In this document: in pieces, positions 8,722-16,609 of the stretch
How the letters are laid out: each line of letters begins with the position of its first letter
Position numbering within the stretch: position 1 is the first letter of the stretch
NCBI GenBank assembly: GCA_003648225.1
Contig: QMOL01000015.1
Span: forward strand, 1 to 21,399
Reading direction: 5' to 3'
DNA length: 21,399 bases
Source of the DNA: Chlamydiota bacterium
GTDB lineage: Bacteria; Auribacterota; UBA3054; B51-G9
Program-made: the position numbers and the translations under genes
The notes under the pieces: model-generated
Database searches by the model: none
Told to the model about the DNA's origin: nothing
The model's input: only the letters and a program-made list of their open reading frames with translations

Positions 8722-8782
8722 TTGACAAAACTGACCGAATTAACTATAATTTGGTCACTCAATTGACCGAATTGATTATAAT
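8722..8782 (+). promoter_or_regulatory. Promoter and operator-like repeats ahead of the AAA ATPase gene
   Basis: TTGACA (8722-8727) and TATAAT (8745-8750) with a 17-bp spacer match the sigma-70 consensus exactly. The 19-bp TGACCGAATTAACTATAAT (8732-8750) recurs 32 bp downstream as TGACCGAATTGATTATAAT (8764-8782), 17 of 19 identical, including a second TATAAT. Between them TTGGTCA (8751-8757) is a near-inverted copy of TGACCGA. This arrangement of two direct copies and one inverted copy suggests a repressor site covering the start of transcription. Confidence 0.75.
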
Positions 8783-8810
8783 ATAGTCTTCTTATTAAAT
8801 AAATTTGAAA

Positions 8811-9941
8811 ATGTATGTTCATCAAAAACAGTTGAATAATGTTCATAAATTGCTCCAAAAAGGCAAAGTAATCGTGATATATGGTCCGCGGCGCTGTGGA
8901 AAAACTACTTTACTTAAAGCTTTTTTAAAAACTTACACACAAAAAACTCTAATGGTAAGCGGAGAAGATATTAATGTTCAAAATTATTTATCTTCTCAAA
9001 GTATTGAAAAACTAAAAATTTTTATTGGTGATGCAAAATTACTTGTAATTGATGAAGCCCAGAAAATTAATAACATAGGATTAAATTTAAAATTAATTGT
9101 TGATCATATTGAAAATATAAGTATTATAGCAACCGGCTCCTCGGCATTTGATCTTGCAAAAAATATTGGTGAACCTTTAACAGGCAGAAAAATAACATTA
9201 AAATTATATCCTTTTTCTCAGATTGAACTTAATTCAATAGAAAATCGTGTGCAAATAGATTCTTTGCTGGAATCAAGATTAATTTATGGTTCATATCCGG
9301 AAATCGTTTTAGCAAAAGATAATAACTTTCGACAACGCTACTTAAAAGAACTAATAGAATCATATTTGTATAAAGACATCCTTGAATTAGACGGAATAAG
9401 ATATTCAGGAAAAATTATTAAATTACTTCAATTACTTGCTTTTCAAATAGGAAAAGAAGTTTCTTTTAATGAACTTGGAACACAGCTTGGGATGAGTAAA
9501 AACACTGTTAATCGTTATCTTGGTTTGCTTGAAAAAACATTTGTGATTCAAAAACTTAATGGATTTAGTCGTAATTTACGAAAAGAAATAACTAAAAATC
9601 CAAGATTTTATTTTATTGATACCGGTATTCGTAATGCCTTAATAAATAATTTTAATTCGCTTGATATGCGCAATGATATAGGGGAACTATGGGAAAATTA
9701 TATAATTATGGAGCGATTAAAAAAACAGGAATATTTCTCTCTCTATACAAATAATTATTTTTGGCGAACCTATAATAAAAATGAAGTTGATTTGGTTGAA
9801 GAATATGAAGGAAAACTTCACGGCTATGAAATAAAATGGAAACAAAAAAAATCTAAACCTCCGGCTTTATGGAAATTAACTTATCCTACTGCTGAATATA
9901 AAGAAATAAATTCAGAAAATTATCTGGATTTTATATGTTAA
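8811..9941 (+). CDS. AAA ATPase of the AAA_14/DUF4143 type
   Basis: This protein (376 residues) belongs to the ATP-binding proteins with an N-terminal AAA-like domain and a C-terminal DUF4143 region (COG1373 type). Their role is not well established. Walker A is GPRRCGKTT (residues 25-33) and Walker B is LLVIDEAQ (77-84). A sensor-like IIATGSSAFD follows (about 106-114). YGSYPE and YLYKDILELD are typical of the family. A winged-helix segment lies near 218-248 (FNELGTQLGMSKNTVNRYL). The C-terminus has NEVDLVEEYEGK...YEIKW, an (E)VD...ExK pattern like PD-(D/E)xK nuclease folds. ATG 8811 is used; TTG 8805 would add two residues. The gene is flanked by rph and lysA and has its own strong promoter, so it looks like an acquired single-gene cassette. 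The winged helix might let it bind its own promoter repeats; that is inference. Confidence 0.85.
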   Translation: MYVHQKQLNNVHKLLQKGKVIVIYGPRRCGKTTLLKAFLKTYTQKTLMVSGEDINVQNYLSSQSIEKLKIFIGDAKLLVIDEAQKINNIGLNLKLIVDHIENISIIATGSSAFDLAKNIGEPLTGRKITLKLYPFSQIELNSIENRVQIDSLLESRLIYGSYPEIVLAKDNNFRQRYLKELIESYLYKDILELDGIRYSGKIIKLLQLLAFQIGKEVSFNELGTQLGMSKNTVNRYLGLLEKTFVIQKLNGFSRNLRKEITKNPRFYFIDTGIRNALINNFNSLDMRNDIGELWENYIIMERLKKQEYFSLYTNNYFWRTYNKNEVDLVEEYEGKLHGYEIKWKQKKSKPPALWKLTYPTAEYKEINSENYLDFIC

Positions 9942-9969
9942 TCAATGAATAAATAAAAAATAACGATTT

Positions 9970-11211
9970 ATGAACTATTTCAATTACAAAAATAATAAAT
10001 TATTCTGTGAAAATGTTGCCGTGGAAAAATTAGCAAAAAAACATGGAACTCCTCTTTATATTTACAGTAAGAATTCTTTCATTGAACAATATAAAAATCT
10101 CGATTCTGCACTTGCTGGTCTGGATAAAATGATCTGTTTCGCTACAAAATCGAACAGTAATCTTGTCGTAATCAAAACTTTCGCAGAACTTAATTCCGGA
10201 TTTGATATTGTTACCGGAGGTGAACTTTTCAAAATAGTGAAAGCAGGAGGGGACACAAATAAAGTTGTGTTTTCCGGTGTAGGTAAAACAATTGAAGAAA
10301 TAAAATATGCTATTGAACAGAACATTTTGTTTTTCAATATTGAATCGGAAGTTGAATTGAAAAGGATCAATGATATTGCAGGAGAAATGAACAAGAAAAC
10401 TCGTTTTTGTGTGCGTGTAAACCCGAACGTTGACCCGAAAACTCATAAATATATCACTACAGGGAAAAGCGAAAATAAATTCGGACTCGACTTTGAAGCG
10501 GCTAAATCTCTTTATAATCACGCTAAAAATTACAAAAATGTCGAAGCTGTCGGCGTGCAAATGCACATCGGTTCCCAAATTACAACAACAGAACCTTTTG
10601 TTGCCGCGATTAAAAAATTATTAAAATTAGTTGAAAAATTGCGTGCACAGGGAATTGATGTCAAATATGTTGATATCGGCGGCGGATTAGGAATTGTTTA
10701 TAAAAATGAAACACCGCCAACAGCTGAACAATTTGCCATCGCGGTCGTTCCGGAATTAAAAAAATTCAACGCGAAAATTATATTTGAACCGGGAAGATTT
10801 CTGGTTGGAAACGGCGGAATTTTGGTTGCGGAAGTTCAATATGTGAAAAAAACACCTACAAAAGAATTCGTAATTCTCAATGCGGGAATGAATGATTTAC
10901 TTAGACCATCATTATATGACGCTTACCACGATATTATTCCTGTGAATGCAAGCGATAAACTTAAAAAAGTTGATGTTGTGGGACCCATCTGTGAATCAAG
11001 CGACTTTTTCGGTAGAGAAAGAAAACTGCCGGAAGAAATTAAAAGCGGGGATTTTATCGCTTTGAAAAGCTGCGGCGCTTACGGATTTGTCATGGCATCA
11101 AATTATAATACACGCCCCCGAGGCGCTGAAATCATAATTGACGGAAATTCCGCCATTGTGGCAAGAAAAAGAGAAACTTTGGAACAATTAATTAAAAACG
11201 AAATCTGGTAA
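9970..11211 (+). CDS. lysA: Diaminopimelate decarboxylase
   Basis: LysA removes CO2 from meso-diaminopimelate to give L-lysine, the last step of the pathway, using pyridoxal phosphate. The 413-residue protein has the fold-type III barrel with the cofactor lysine in CFATKSNSN (Lys60). FDIVTGGEL, MHIGSQI and the phosphate-binding GGGLGI (237-242) follow, then FEPGRFLVGNGG. The C-terminal part carries VGPICESSDFF (Cys341, contributed across the dimer to the partner active site), KSCGAYGFVMASNYN and RPRGAE. Length is normal. It begins 28 bp after the AAA ATPase gene, without a Shine-Dalgarno. Its usual partner dapF follows after a toxin-antitoxin cassette, so the lysA-dapF pair appears to have been split. 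Confidence 0.97.
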   Translation: MNYFNYKNNKLFCENVAVEKLAKKHGTPLYIYSKNSFIEQYKNLDSALAGLDKMICFATKSNSNLVVIKTFAELNSGFDIVTGGELFKIVKAGGDTNKVVFSGVGKTIEEIKYAIEQNILFFNIESEVELKRINDIAGEMNKKTRFCVRVNPNVDPKTHKYITTGKSENKFGLDFEAAKSLYNHAKNYKNVEAVGVQMHIGSQITTTEPFVAAIKKLLKLVEKLRAQGIDVKYVDIGGGLGIVYKNETPPTAEQFAIAVVPELKKFNAKIIFEPGRFLVGNGGILVAEVQYVKKTPTKEFVILNAGMNDLLRPSLYDAYHDIIPVNASDKLKKVDVVGPICESSDFFGRERKLPEEIKSGDFIALKSCGAYGFVMASNYNTRPRGAEIIIDGNSAIVARKRETLEQLIKNEIW

Positions 11212-11284
11212 AATTAACGTTTGTAAGTTAGCGGATAAGGATGCCCGCACGAAATAAATAAAAAATCGGGGTATCTTCCGGTTG

Positions 11285-11331
11285 TTGAAAAAAAAGCTGT
11301 TTTATGTTATACTTTAAAGTATAACTTTAAA
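11285..11331 (+). promoter_or_regulatory. Promoter with perfect 20-bp palindromic operator for toxin-antitoxin operon 2
   Basis: TTGAAA (11285-11290) and TATACT (11308-11313) are 17 bp apart. The -10 lies inside GTTATACTTTAAAGTATAAC (11306-11325), which is a perfect 20-bp palindrome. The core ACTTTAAA (11311-11318) recurs at 11324-11331, giving an extra half-site. Phd/YefM-type antitoxins repress their own operons by binding palindromes over the promoter, so this is very likely the autoregulatory operator. Confidence 0.85.
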
Positions 11332-11349
11332 ATAAAACCAACAAAAATA

Positions 11350-11598
11350 ATGAATGGAACATGTTCAATAAAACATTTAAGACAACATACAAGAGAAATA
11401 CTGGACCTTGTGGATGCCGGAAATGAAGTGCTTATAACCTATCGCGGAAAAAAGAAAGCAAAGGTTGTTCCGCTTTCTGTTGGAAAAAAAATGTTTGAAA
11501 ATACCGCATTTGGAATATGGTCTGATAGAGACGATTTTAATGAGAACTCTAAAAAACATGTTAGAAATATAAGAAAAGGACGTTACAATGATAATTGA
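11350..11598 (+). CDS. Phd/YefM-family antitoxin
   Basis: This is a small antitoxin of 82 residues. The N-terminal SIKHLRQHTREILDLVDAGNEVLITYRGKKKAKVVPL pattern is the Phd/YefM DNA-binding and dimerisation fold; in this family the segment ends in R-G-K-x-x-A-x-V-V-P. The C-terminal part, from about residue 48 (MFENTAFGIWSDRDDF onward), would wrap around the toxin. The stop codon region overlaps the PIN gene by 11 bp, so the pair is translationally coupled. The ATG at 11350 has no Shine-Dalgarno and lies 25 bp downstream of the palindromic operator, to which the protein probably binds. Pairing of a Phd-type antitoxin with a PIN toxin is known in the VapBC group. Confidence in the family is high; the subfamily name is left open. 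Confidence 0.88.
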   Translation: MNGTCSIKHLRQHTREILDLVDAGNEVLITYRGKKKAKVVPLSVGKKMFENTAFGIWSDRDDFNENSKKHVRNIRKGRYNDN

Positions 11599-11962
11599 TA
11601 CTGATATTCTTATAGATTATTTTAGAGGAAAAGAACAAGCAAAAAAACAATTGTTAAAAATTGAGAAAAGATCAATAAGCATGGTAACTCAATTCGAATT
11701 GTTTCAAGGTGCTAGGAATAAAAAAGAATTAAATTTATTAAAGCAGTTTATTAGAGAATGGGCTTTTAACGTATATTCAATTAATGAATTCATTTCTTTT
11801 GAAACTTTATTCCTATTAGAAAAATATTCTCTCTCTCATGGACTAAAAATGGCAGATTCATTAATCGCGGCAACAGCAATCCATTATGATGAAGAACTGA
11901 TTACCGGAAATTTTAAAGATTTTCAGTTTATAAAAGAAATAATTGTAAAAAAATATAAATGA
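11588..11962 (+). CDS. VapC-like PIN-domain toxin
   Basis: This 124-residue PIN ribonuclease begins MIIDTDILIDYFRG, the standard VapC start. Its acidic residues are Asp4, Glu37 (VTQFELFQGA), Asp90 (LKMADSLIAATA) and Asp111 (GNFKDFQ), so the active site appears intact. An AAGGA Shine-Dalgarno (11576-11580) precedes the ATG by 7 nt. The gene overlaps the antitoxin by 11 bp at its start. At its end, its TGA stop overlaps the ATG of dapF in ATGA (11959-11962). The toxin is therefore coupled to a core lysine and cell-wall gene. Family members cleave initiator tRNA or rRNA; the target here cannot be read from sequence. Confidence 0.88.
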   Translation: MIIDTDILIDYFRGKEQAKKQLLKIEKRSISMVTQFELFQGARNKKELNLLKQFIREWAFNVYSINEFISFETLFLLEKYSLSHGLKMADSLIAATAIHYDEELITGNFKDFQFIKEIIVKKYK

Positions 11963-12807
11963 AAATAAATTTTACTAAAATGCACGGCTGCGGAAATGAT
12001 TTCGTTGTTATTGACGCAACAGCTGACTTAAAAAAATGGAATCCTTCGCTTAACGAAGCTGCTTTTCTGCTTGACAGACATTTCGGTATCGGTGGAGATC
12101 AGCTGCTGATTATATATCCTTCGGAAATCGCAGATATGAAAATGGCTATCTTTAATCCTGATGGCAGTGAAGTTGAAATGTGCGGAAACGGAATCCGCTG
12201 CTGTGCCCTTTACGCGAAAAATCACGGACTTGTTGATAAAAATGAAATGACAGTTGAAACCCTAGCGGGAATAATAAAACCGGTTATTGAAGATGAGTGT
12301 GTTCGTGTTGATATGGGCGAACCAAAACTTAACGCGTCGGAAATTCCTGTAATTGGTTTATCGGGACATGTAATTAATATCGAACCCCCGAAAATTGAAA
12401 GCAATTTTAATTTGCCTAAGATGACTTGTGTTTCAATGGGTAATCCCCATACGGTATTCTTTGTTAATGACGTTAATGCTGTTCCTTTGGAGAATATAGG
12501 TAAAAAAGTCGAAACAAATTCAATCTTTCCTAATAAAACAAATGTTGAATTTGTTCAGATCTTAAACGTCAAAACTGTTAAAATGCGCGTGTGGGAACGC
12601 GGTGCCGGAATTACTCTTGCTTGCGGCACAGGAGCTTGCGGCACAGTAGTTGCCGGCATATTATCAGGTAAACTCGAAAAGAATGTTACGGTAATTCTTG
12701 ACGGCGGTGAATTGAATATCTCCTGGAACGGAGTTGGAACTCCGGTTTTTATGACAGGACCCGCTGAAGAAGTATTTAGTGGAAAAATAGAAAATTATGA
12801 CAAATGA
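11959..12807 (+). CDS. dapF: Diaminopimelate epimerase
   Basis: DapF interconverts LL- and meso-diaminopimelate, feeding both peptidoglycan and LysA. The 282-residue protein has both active-site cysteines. Cys75 is in DGSEVEMCGNGIRC, and Cys222 is in the ACGTGACGT motif. The N-terminal KMHGCGNDFVVID and FGIGGDQLL blocks are also standard, as is MGNPHTVFF. Its ATG overlaps the upstream toxin stop in ATGA, and its own 3' end overlaps the next ABC ATPase gene by 11 bp. It has no Shine-Dalgarno, so translation probably relies on coupling. No promoter is visible between the toxin and dapF. Confidence 0.97.
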   Translation: MKINFTKMHGCGNDFVVIDATADLKKWNPSLNEAAFLLDRHFGIGGDQLLIIYPSEIADMKMAIFNPDGSEVEMCGNGIRCCALYAKNHGLVDKNEMTVETLAGIIKPVIEDECVRVDMGEPKLNASEIPVIGLSGHVINIEPPKIESNFNLPKMTCVSMGNPHTVFFVNDVNAVPLENIGKKVETNSIFPNKTNVEFVQILNVKTVKMRVWERGAGITLACGTGACGTVVAGILSGKLEKNVTVILDGGELNISWNGVGTPVFMTGPAEEVFSGKIENYDK

Positions 12808-13492
12808 AAGTAAACAAGAAATGATTATTAAATCAGAGAATATATCAAAAGAATATAAAATAGGCGCGTTGCCACTTGTTGTTTTGAAAAAAATCGATAT
12901 TGAAATAAATTCCGGCGACTTTATTACTATTATCGGCGCGTCAGGCGCCGGGAAAAGCACCTTACTCCATATCCTTGGCGCTTTGGACAGACCAACAAAA
13001 GGAACCGTGCTGTATCATGGTGAGAATTTGTATAAATTATCCGATAATCGGCGCGCGATGATTAGAAACGAAAAATTCGGCTTTGTTTTTCAATTTTATC
13101 ATTTAATGCCGGAGTTTACCGCGTTAGAAAATGTTATGATGCCGGGATTGATTTTAAGAAAAGAAATACATAACTTGAAAAAACCGGCTATGGACCTGCT
13201 TGACGCTGTCGGCTTGTCCGAAAGAGCTAAACATTTTCCTAATCAACTTTCCGGTGGAGAACAGCAGAGAGTTGCAATTGCCCGGTCTTTACTTAATAAG
13301 CCGGATATTTTATTTGCGGATGAACCGACAGGTAATCTTGATGAAAATAGCAGTAATGTGGTAATTAACTTGCTTCAAAAACTACAAAAAGAATTAAATT
13401 TTGCCTTAATAATGGTAACGCATAACATTGAACTTTCCAAACTTGGCGTGATAAAATTAAAAATTAAAGACGGAACATTAATAACTAATTAA
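12797..13492 (+). CDS. ABC transporter ATPase, LolD-like
   Basis: This is a 231-residue ATPase of the MacB/LolD family. Walker A is GASGAGKST (47-55), the Q-loop glutamine is Gln99, and the signature is LSGGEQQ (151-157). Walker B is ILFADE (171-176), followed by PTGNLD, and the switch histidine is His209 in VTHN. FQFYHLMPEFTALENV closely matches the LolD form of the Q-loop region. LolD powers the LolCE permease that extracts lipoproteins from the inner membrane for delivery to the outer membrane. No lolC/lolE permease gene is adjacent; the partner must be elsewhere. A MacB-like or FtsE-like role is less likely but not excluded. The gene overlaps dapF by 11 bp and is followed after 15 bp by the aminotransferase. 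Confidence 0.85.
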   Translation: MTNESKQEMIIKSENISKEYKIGALPLVVLKKIDIEINSGDFITIIGASGAGKSTLLHILGALDRPTKGTVLYHGENLYKLSDNRRAMIRNEKFGFVFQFYHLMPEFTALENVMMPGLILRKEIHNLKKPAMDLLDAVGLSERAKHFPNQLSGGEQQRVAIARSLLNKPDILFADEPTGNLDENSSNVVINLLQKLQKELNFALIMVTHNIELSKLGVIKLKIKDGTLITN

Positions 13493-13507
13493 TTAAACAA
13501 CATATAA

Positions 13508-14401
13508 ATGAGTGAACCTAAAGTAAATATCAATGGTAAAATATTTTCTTCTGAAAATGCGAAGATATCAGTTTTTGACCACGGACTTCTATATGGAGAC
13601 GGTGTTTTTGAAGGGATTCGTTTTTATAATGGAAGAATTTTTAAATTTGATGAACATATTAGTCGATTAGATGAATCAGCAAGGCATATTCTTTTAAAAT
13701 TACCAATGACACTCGATGAAATTAAACAGGAAACAATTAAAACAATTAAAGCCAGCAAAATGAAAAACGGTTATATTCGCCTGATTATAACCCGCGGCGT
13801 TGGCTCTCTTGGCATAAGTCCATATAAATGCCCAAACGCTCAATTGATTATTATTGTTGATGTTATTTCATTGTATCCGGAAGAACTTTATAAAAATGGA
13901 ATGGCAATAATCACCGTGCCCACTCAAAGAAATATGTCGGAAGCAGTATCTCCCCGAGTAAAGTCATTAAATTATCTTAACAACGTTCTTGCGAAAATAG
14001 AAGCTGTAAATGCAGGTTTTGAAGAAGCGATAATGCTTAATAAATACGGATTTATAGCCGAATGCACCGGCGATAATATATTTATAATTAAAAATAAAAC
14101 AATCATAACTCCACCGGCATATATGGGGGCGCTTGAAGGCGTCACCAGAAATACCGTGATGGAAATTGCCTCCGAAATTGGGAAAGAATCGGGAATCTTT
14201 GTAAAACAAAGAGTAATGTCACGACACGATGTTTTTACTTCCGATGAATGCTTTCTTACAGGAACAGCAGCAGAAGTTATTCCGGTGACTAAAGTTGACG
14301 GTCGGCCTGTAGGTGACGGCAAAGTTGGAAAGATAACAGAAATATTAAGAAAAGCGTTTATAAAATGTACTCAGACAACCGGAACACCGATATATGAATA
14401 A
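13508..14401 (+). CDS. ilvE: Branched-chain amino acid aminotransferase (class IV)
   Basis: This pyridoxal-phosphate enzyme of fold type IV has 297 residues. It would transaminate the branched-chain keto acids to valine, leucine and isoleucine. The start VFDHGLLYGDGVFEGIRFYNG is diagnostic of class IV. The Schiff-base lysine is Lys152 in RVKSLNYLNNVLAKIEA. EAIMLNKYGFIAECTGDNIF (Glu185) follows, then GVTRNTVMEIA and CFLTGTAAEVIPV, the phosphate and substrate loops. D-amino-acid transaminase and aminodeoxychorismate lyase share the fold. The full EGIRFY and LTGTAAEVIPV blocks favour BCAT, but specificity is inferred. Its stop overlaps the mcsA start by one base (TAATG). It probably lies in the same transcript as dapF. 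Confidence 0.88.
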   Translation: MSEPKVNINGKIFSSENAKISVFDHGLLYGDGVFEGIRFYNGRIFKFDEHISRLDESARHILLKLPMTLDEIKQETIKTIKASKMKNGYIRLIITRGVGSLGISPYKCPNAQLIIIVDVISLYPEELYKNGMAIITVPTQRNMSEAVSPRVKSLNYLNNVLAKIEAVNAGFEEAIMLNKYGFIAECTGDNIFIIKNKTIITPPAYMGALEGVTRNTVMEIASEIGKESGIFVKQRVMSRHDVFTSDECFLTGTAAEVIPVTKVDGRPVGDGKVGKITEILRKAFIKCTQTTGTPIYE

Positions 14402-14922
14402 TGATTTGTCCTTTTTGTAATAAAAATGAAGCCACAATTCATTTTACCGAAGTAATTAACGGCAAAATGGAAGAGACACACATGTGTGAAGAATGTGCTA
14501 TGAAAAAAGGAATAGAAACTAATCTTCCTTTTTCTTTCGGTGATATTCTTTCAGCTATAACTAAAGGAATTGAAAACCTTAGCCAGTTTGAAAGTGAAGA
14601 ATTTTTGGAAAATCCAAAGTGTCCTTCTTGCGGGTTGACTATAAAAGATTTTATAAAAAAAGGCAAATTGGGCTGCCCGGAATGTTATCACGCTTTTGAT
14701 GATGCTCTAAAAAATATAATCAAAAATGTTCAGAAATCTCCTAATCATACAGGAAAAATACCTAAAATATTTCCCCGGTCTGAAGATGCAAAACGCAGAA
14801 TCGAGGAACTTGAAAAAAATTTAAATAAAGCAGTCGGTGAAGAACGATATGAAGATTGCGTAACCCTAAGAGATGAAATTAAACGTTTAAAACAAGCTGC
14901 TGAAAATACTCAAAATGTTTGA
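14401..14922 (+). CDS. mcsA: Protein-arginine kinase activator McsA
   Basis: McsA is a zinc-binding partner that activates the arginine kinase McsB. The 173-residue protein has two treble-clef-like cysteine groups. Cys3/Cys6 pair with Cys29/Cys32 (CPFC...CEEC), and Cys74/Cys77 pair with Cys92/Cys95 (CPSC...CPEC). Its C-terminal UVR/coiled-coil motif lies at about 132-166 (RRIEELEKNLNKAVGEERYE). This is the same order as in Bacillus subtilis McsA, which has a similar length. It begins one base inside the previous stop and overlaps mcsB by 8 bp, so McsA and McsB are made together. The Bacillus neighbours ctsR and clpC are absent here. Confidence 0.93.
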   Translation: MICPFCNKNEATIHFTEVINGKMEETHMCEECAMKKGIETNLPFSFGDILSAITKGIENLSQFESEEFLENPKCPSCGLTIKDFIKKGKLGCPECYHAFDDALKNIIKNVQKSPNHTGKIPKIFPRSEDAKRRIEELEKNLNKAVGEERYEDCVTLRDEIKRLKQAAENTQNV

Positions 14923-15955
14923 AAAAATGATCCATCACAGACCGCCTTGGCTTGTTACTCCTCCTAAAACAAAAACCATCGCTATAAGCTCGCGAATAAG
15001 ACTCGCGAGAAATATGAGCGATCTCCCTTTTCCAGGCCAATGCAATGATGAACAGCGCGTAGAAGTGATTTCGCGAGTTGTTACCGCCGCGAAAACAACA
15101 TCTCTGTTGCGTAAAGCAAATGTGTTAAAATTGGACTCGTTATCACAAATTGATAAACAGTTTCTTGTTGAAAGACATCTTGTAAGCCCTGAATTTATCC
15201 AGCAGGAAACTCCGGCAACTGTTATTATTAGTGATGACGAAACTTGCAGTCTTATGGTGAATGAAGAAGACCACATTCGCATGCAAGTTCTTCGCATTGA
15301 ACTTAATCTTGAAGAAGCATGGGAAATGATAAATCAACTGGACAGTGAACTTGAAAAATCACTTCCTTATGCCTTTTCTTCAAAATACGGTTATTTAACC
15401 GCTTGCCCGACAAATGTCGGTACAGGGCTTCGCGCTTCAGCTATGCTTCATTTACCCGCGCTCGTCCATGAGCACAAAATTGGAAGTGTTATGTCTGCGG
15501 TAGGCAAAATAGGAATTGCTGTGCGAGGGCTTTATGGTGAGAGCAGTGAATCTAAAGGCAATATGTTTCAAATTTCTAACCAAGTTACGCTGGGACAAGA
15601 CGAGGAAAATATTGTAAATCAACTTCACCAAATCGTTTTGAGAATTATTGAACATGAAAATAAACTCCGTGACGCTTTGATAATAAATAAACCACACCAA
15701 ATTAAAAATGACGTCGGACGCGCTTACGGCACACTTAAATACGCGGAAATACTTACAAGCGAAGAAGCAACAGAATTATTATCATCTCTGCTTATTGGAA
15801 CTGATTTACAGGTTTTTGATAAAGTTGACAGAACAGTTGTTAATGAATTATTAATTGATATTCAACCCGCTCATCTGCAAAAAATGTATGGTAAAAAATT
15901 AACTGCTGAACAGCGGAACCTTTATCGAGCTAAAGTTATAAGAGAACGGTTATAA
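14915..15955 (+). CDS. mcsB: Protein arginine kinase McsB
   Basis: McsB phosphorylates arginine residues in proteins. In Bacillus this tags misfolded proteins for ClpCP degradation. The 346-residue protein has the guanido-kinase core with SSRIRLARN (25-33). The acidic NEEDHIRMQ loop (116-124) includes the catalytic glutamate region. ACPTNVGTGLRASAMLHLPALV follows, with Cys164 in the guanidino-binding position, then RGLYGESSESKGNMFQISNQ (nucleotide binding). The C-terminal helical part is characteristic of McsB rather than creatine or arginine phosphagen kinases. Length is close to the 350-360 usual for the family. It starts 8 bp inside mcsA and is followed after 2 bp by rdgB. The degradation partner and target regulon cannot be seen here. 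Confidence 0.94.
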   Translation: MFEKMIHHRPPWLVTPPKTKTIAISSRIRLARNMSDLPFPGQCNDEQRVEVISRVVTAAKTTSLLRKANVLKLDSLSQIDKQFLVERHLVSPEFIQQETPATVIISDDETCSLMVNEEDHIRMQVLRIELNLEEAWEMINQLDSELEKSLPYAFSSKYGYLTACPTNVGTGLRASAMLHLPALVHEHKIGSVMSAVGKIGIAVRGLYGESSESKGNMFQISNQVTLGQDEENIVNQLHQIVLRIIEHENKLRDALIINKPHQIKNDVGRAYGTLKYAEILTSEEATELLSSLLIGTDLQVFDKVDRTVVNELLIDIQPAHLQKMYGKKLTAEQRNLYRAKVIRERL

Positions 15956-15957
15956 AA

Positions 15958-16572
15958 ATGAATATAATAATTGCTACTCACAATCAGGGAAAAGTACGTG
16001 AAATGAATTTTTTGTTTAAAGAATTTATTCCTCAAACTTATAACATTAACCTGCTGTCCCTAAATGATAATAATTATTCCTGTATTCCGGAAATTGTTGA
16101 AGACGGAAATTCTTTTAAAGCAAACGCGATAAAAAAAGCAACTCTTACTGCAAATTACACTGAACAGATAGTAATTGCAGATGATTCAGGGCTTGTTGTT
16201 GACGCCTTAAATGGCGAACCGGGAATCTTTTCTTCAAGATACGCGGGAGAAAATGCAACTGATGAAGGAAATATCGAAAAATTACTTGAAAAATTAAATA
16301 ATGTTCCAAAAGATTTTCGTACCGCGCATTTCGTTTGCGTAATCGCAATCGCCGCTCCCGACAATCTTATCGGCACATTTGAAGGGAAATGTTATGGAAT
16401 GATAGGAACAGAAATTAAAGGAAATAATGGTTTCGGCTATGACCCGGTATTTATAAGAACTGATAGCGGAAAAACATTTGCGGAATTGCCTCATGATGTT
16501 AAAAATAAAATTTCTCATCGAGCTCGCGCGTTTGAAAAAGCGTCAGCGACAATAGAAAAATATATAAAATAA
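15958..16572 (+). CDS. rdgB: Non-canonical purine NTP pyrophosphatase (RdgB/HAM1)
   Basis: RdgB hydrolyses dITP, ITP and XTP to their monophosphates, cleaning damaged purines from the nucleotide pool. The 204-residue protein has ATHNQGKVREM (Thr7 to Lys12, triphosphate contact), VIADDSGLVVDALNGEPGIFSSRYAG (metal-binding Asp75/Asp76), NGFGYDPVF (157-165) and KISHRARAF (184-192). These are the family's four signature blocks, and length is normal. It begins 2 bp after mcsB and lies 37 bp before rpoD, so it is likely part of the same transcript. Its common partner rph is present in the window but separated. Confidence 0.95.
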   Translation: MNIIIATHNQGKVREMNFLFKEFIPQTYNINLLSLNDNNYSCIPEIVEDGNSFKANAIKKATLTANYTEQIVIADDSGLVVDALNGEPGIFSSRYAGENATDEGNIEKLLEKLNNVPKDFRTAHFVCVIAIAAPDNLIGTFEGKCYGMIGTEIKGNNGFGYDPVFIRTDSGKTFAELPHDVKNKISHRARAFEKASATIEKYIK

Positions 16573-16609
16573 TTGTAATGATAATTATAACCTCAGCAAA
16601 CATTATAAA

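Noticed and set aside
10030..10578. 182-residue antisense frame within lysA
   Set aside because: Lies wholly opposite a clearly coding, conserved enzyme; composition is the mirror of lysA codons and there is no start signal.
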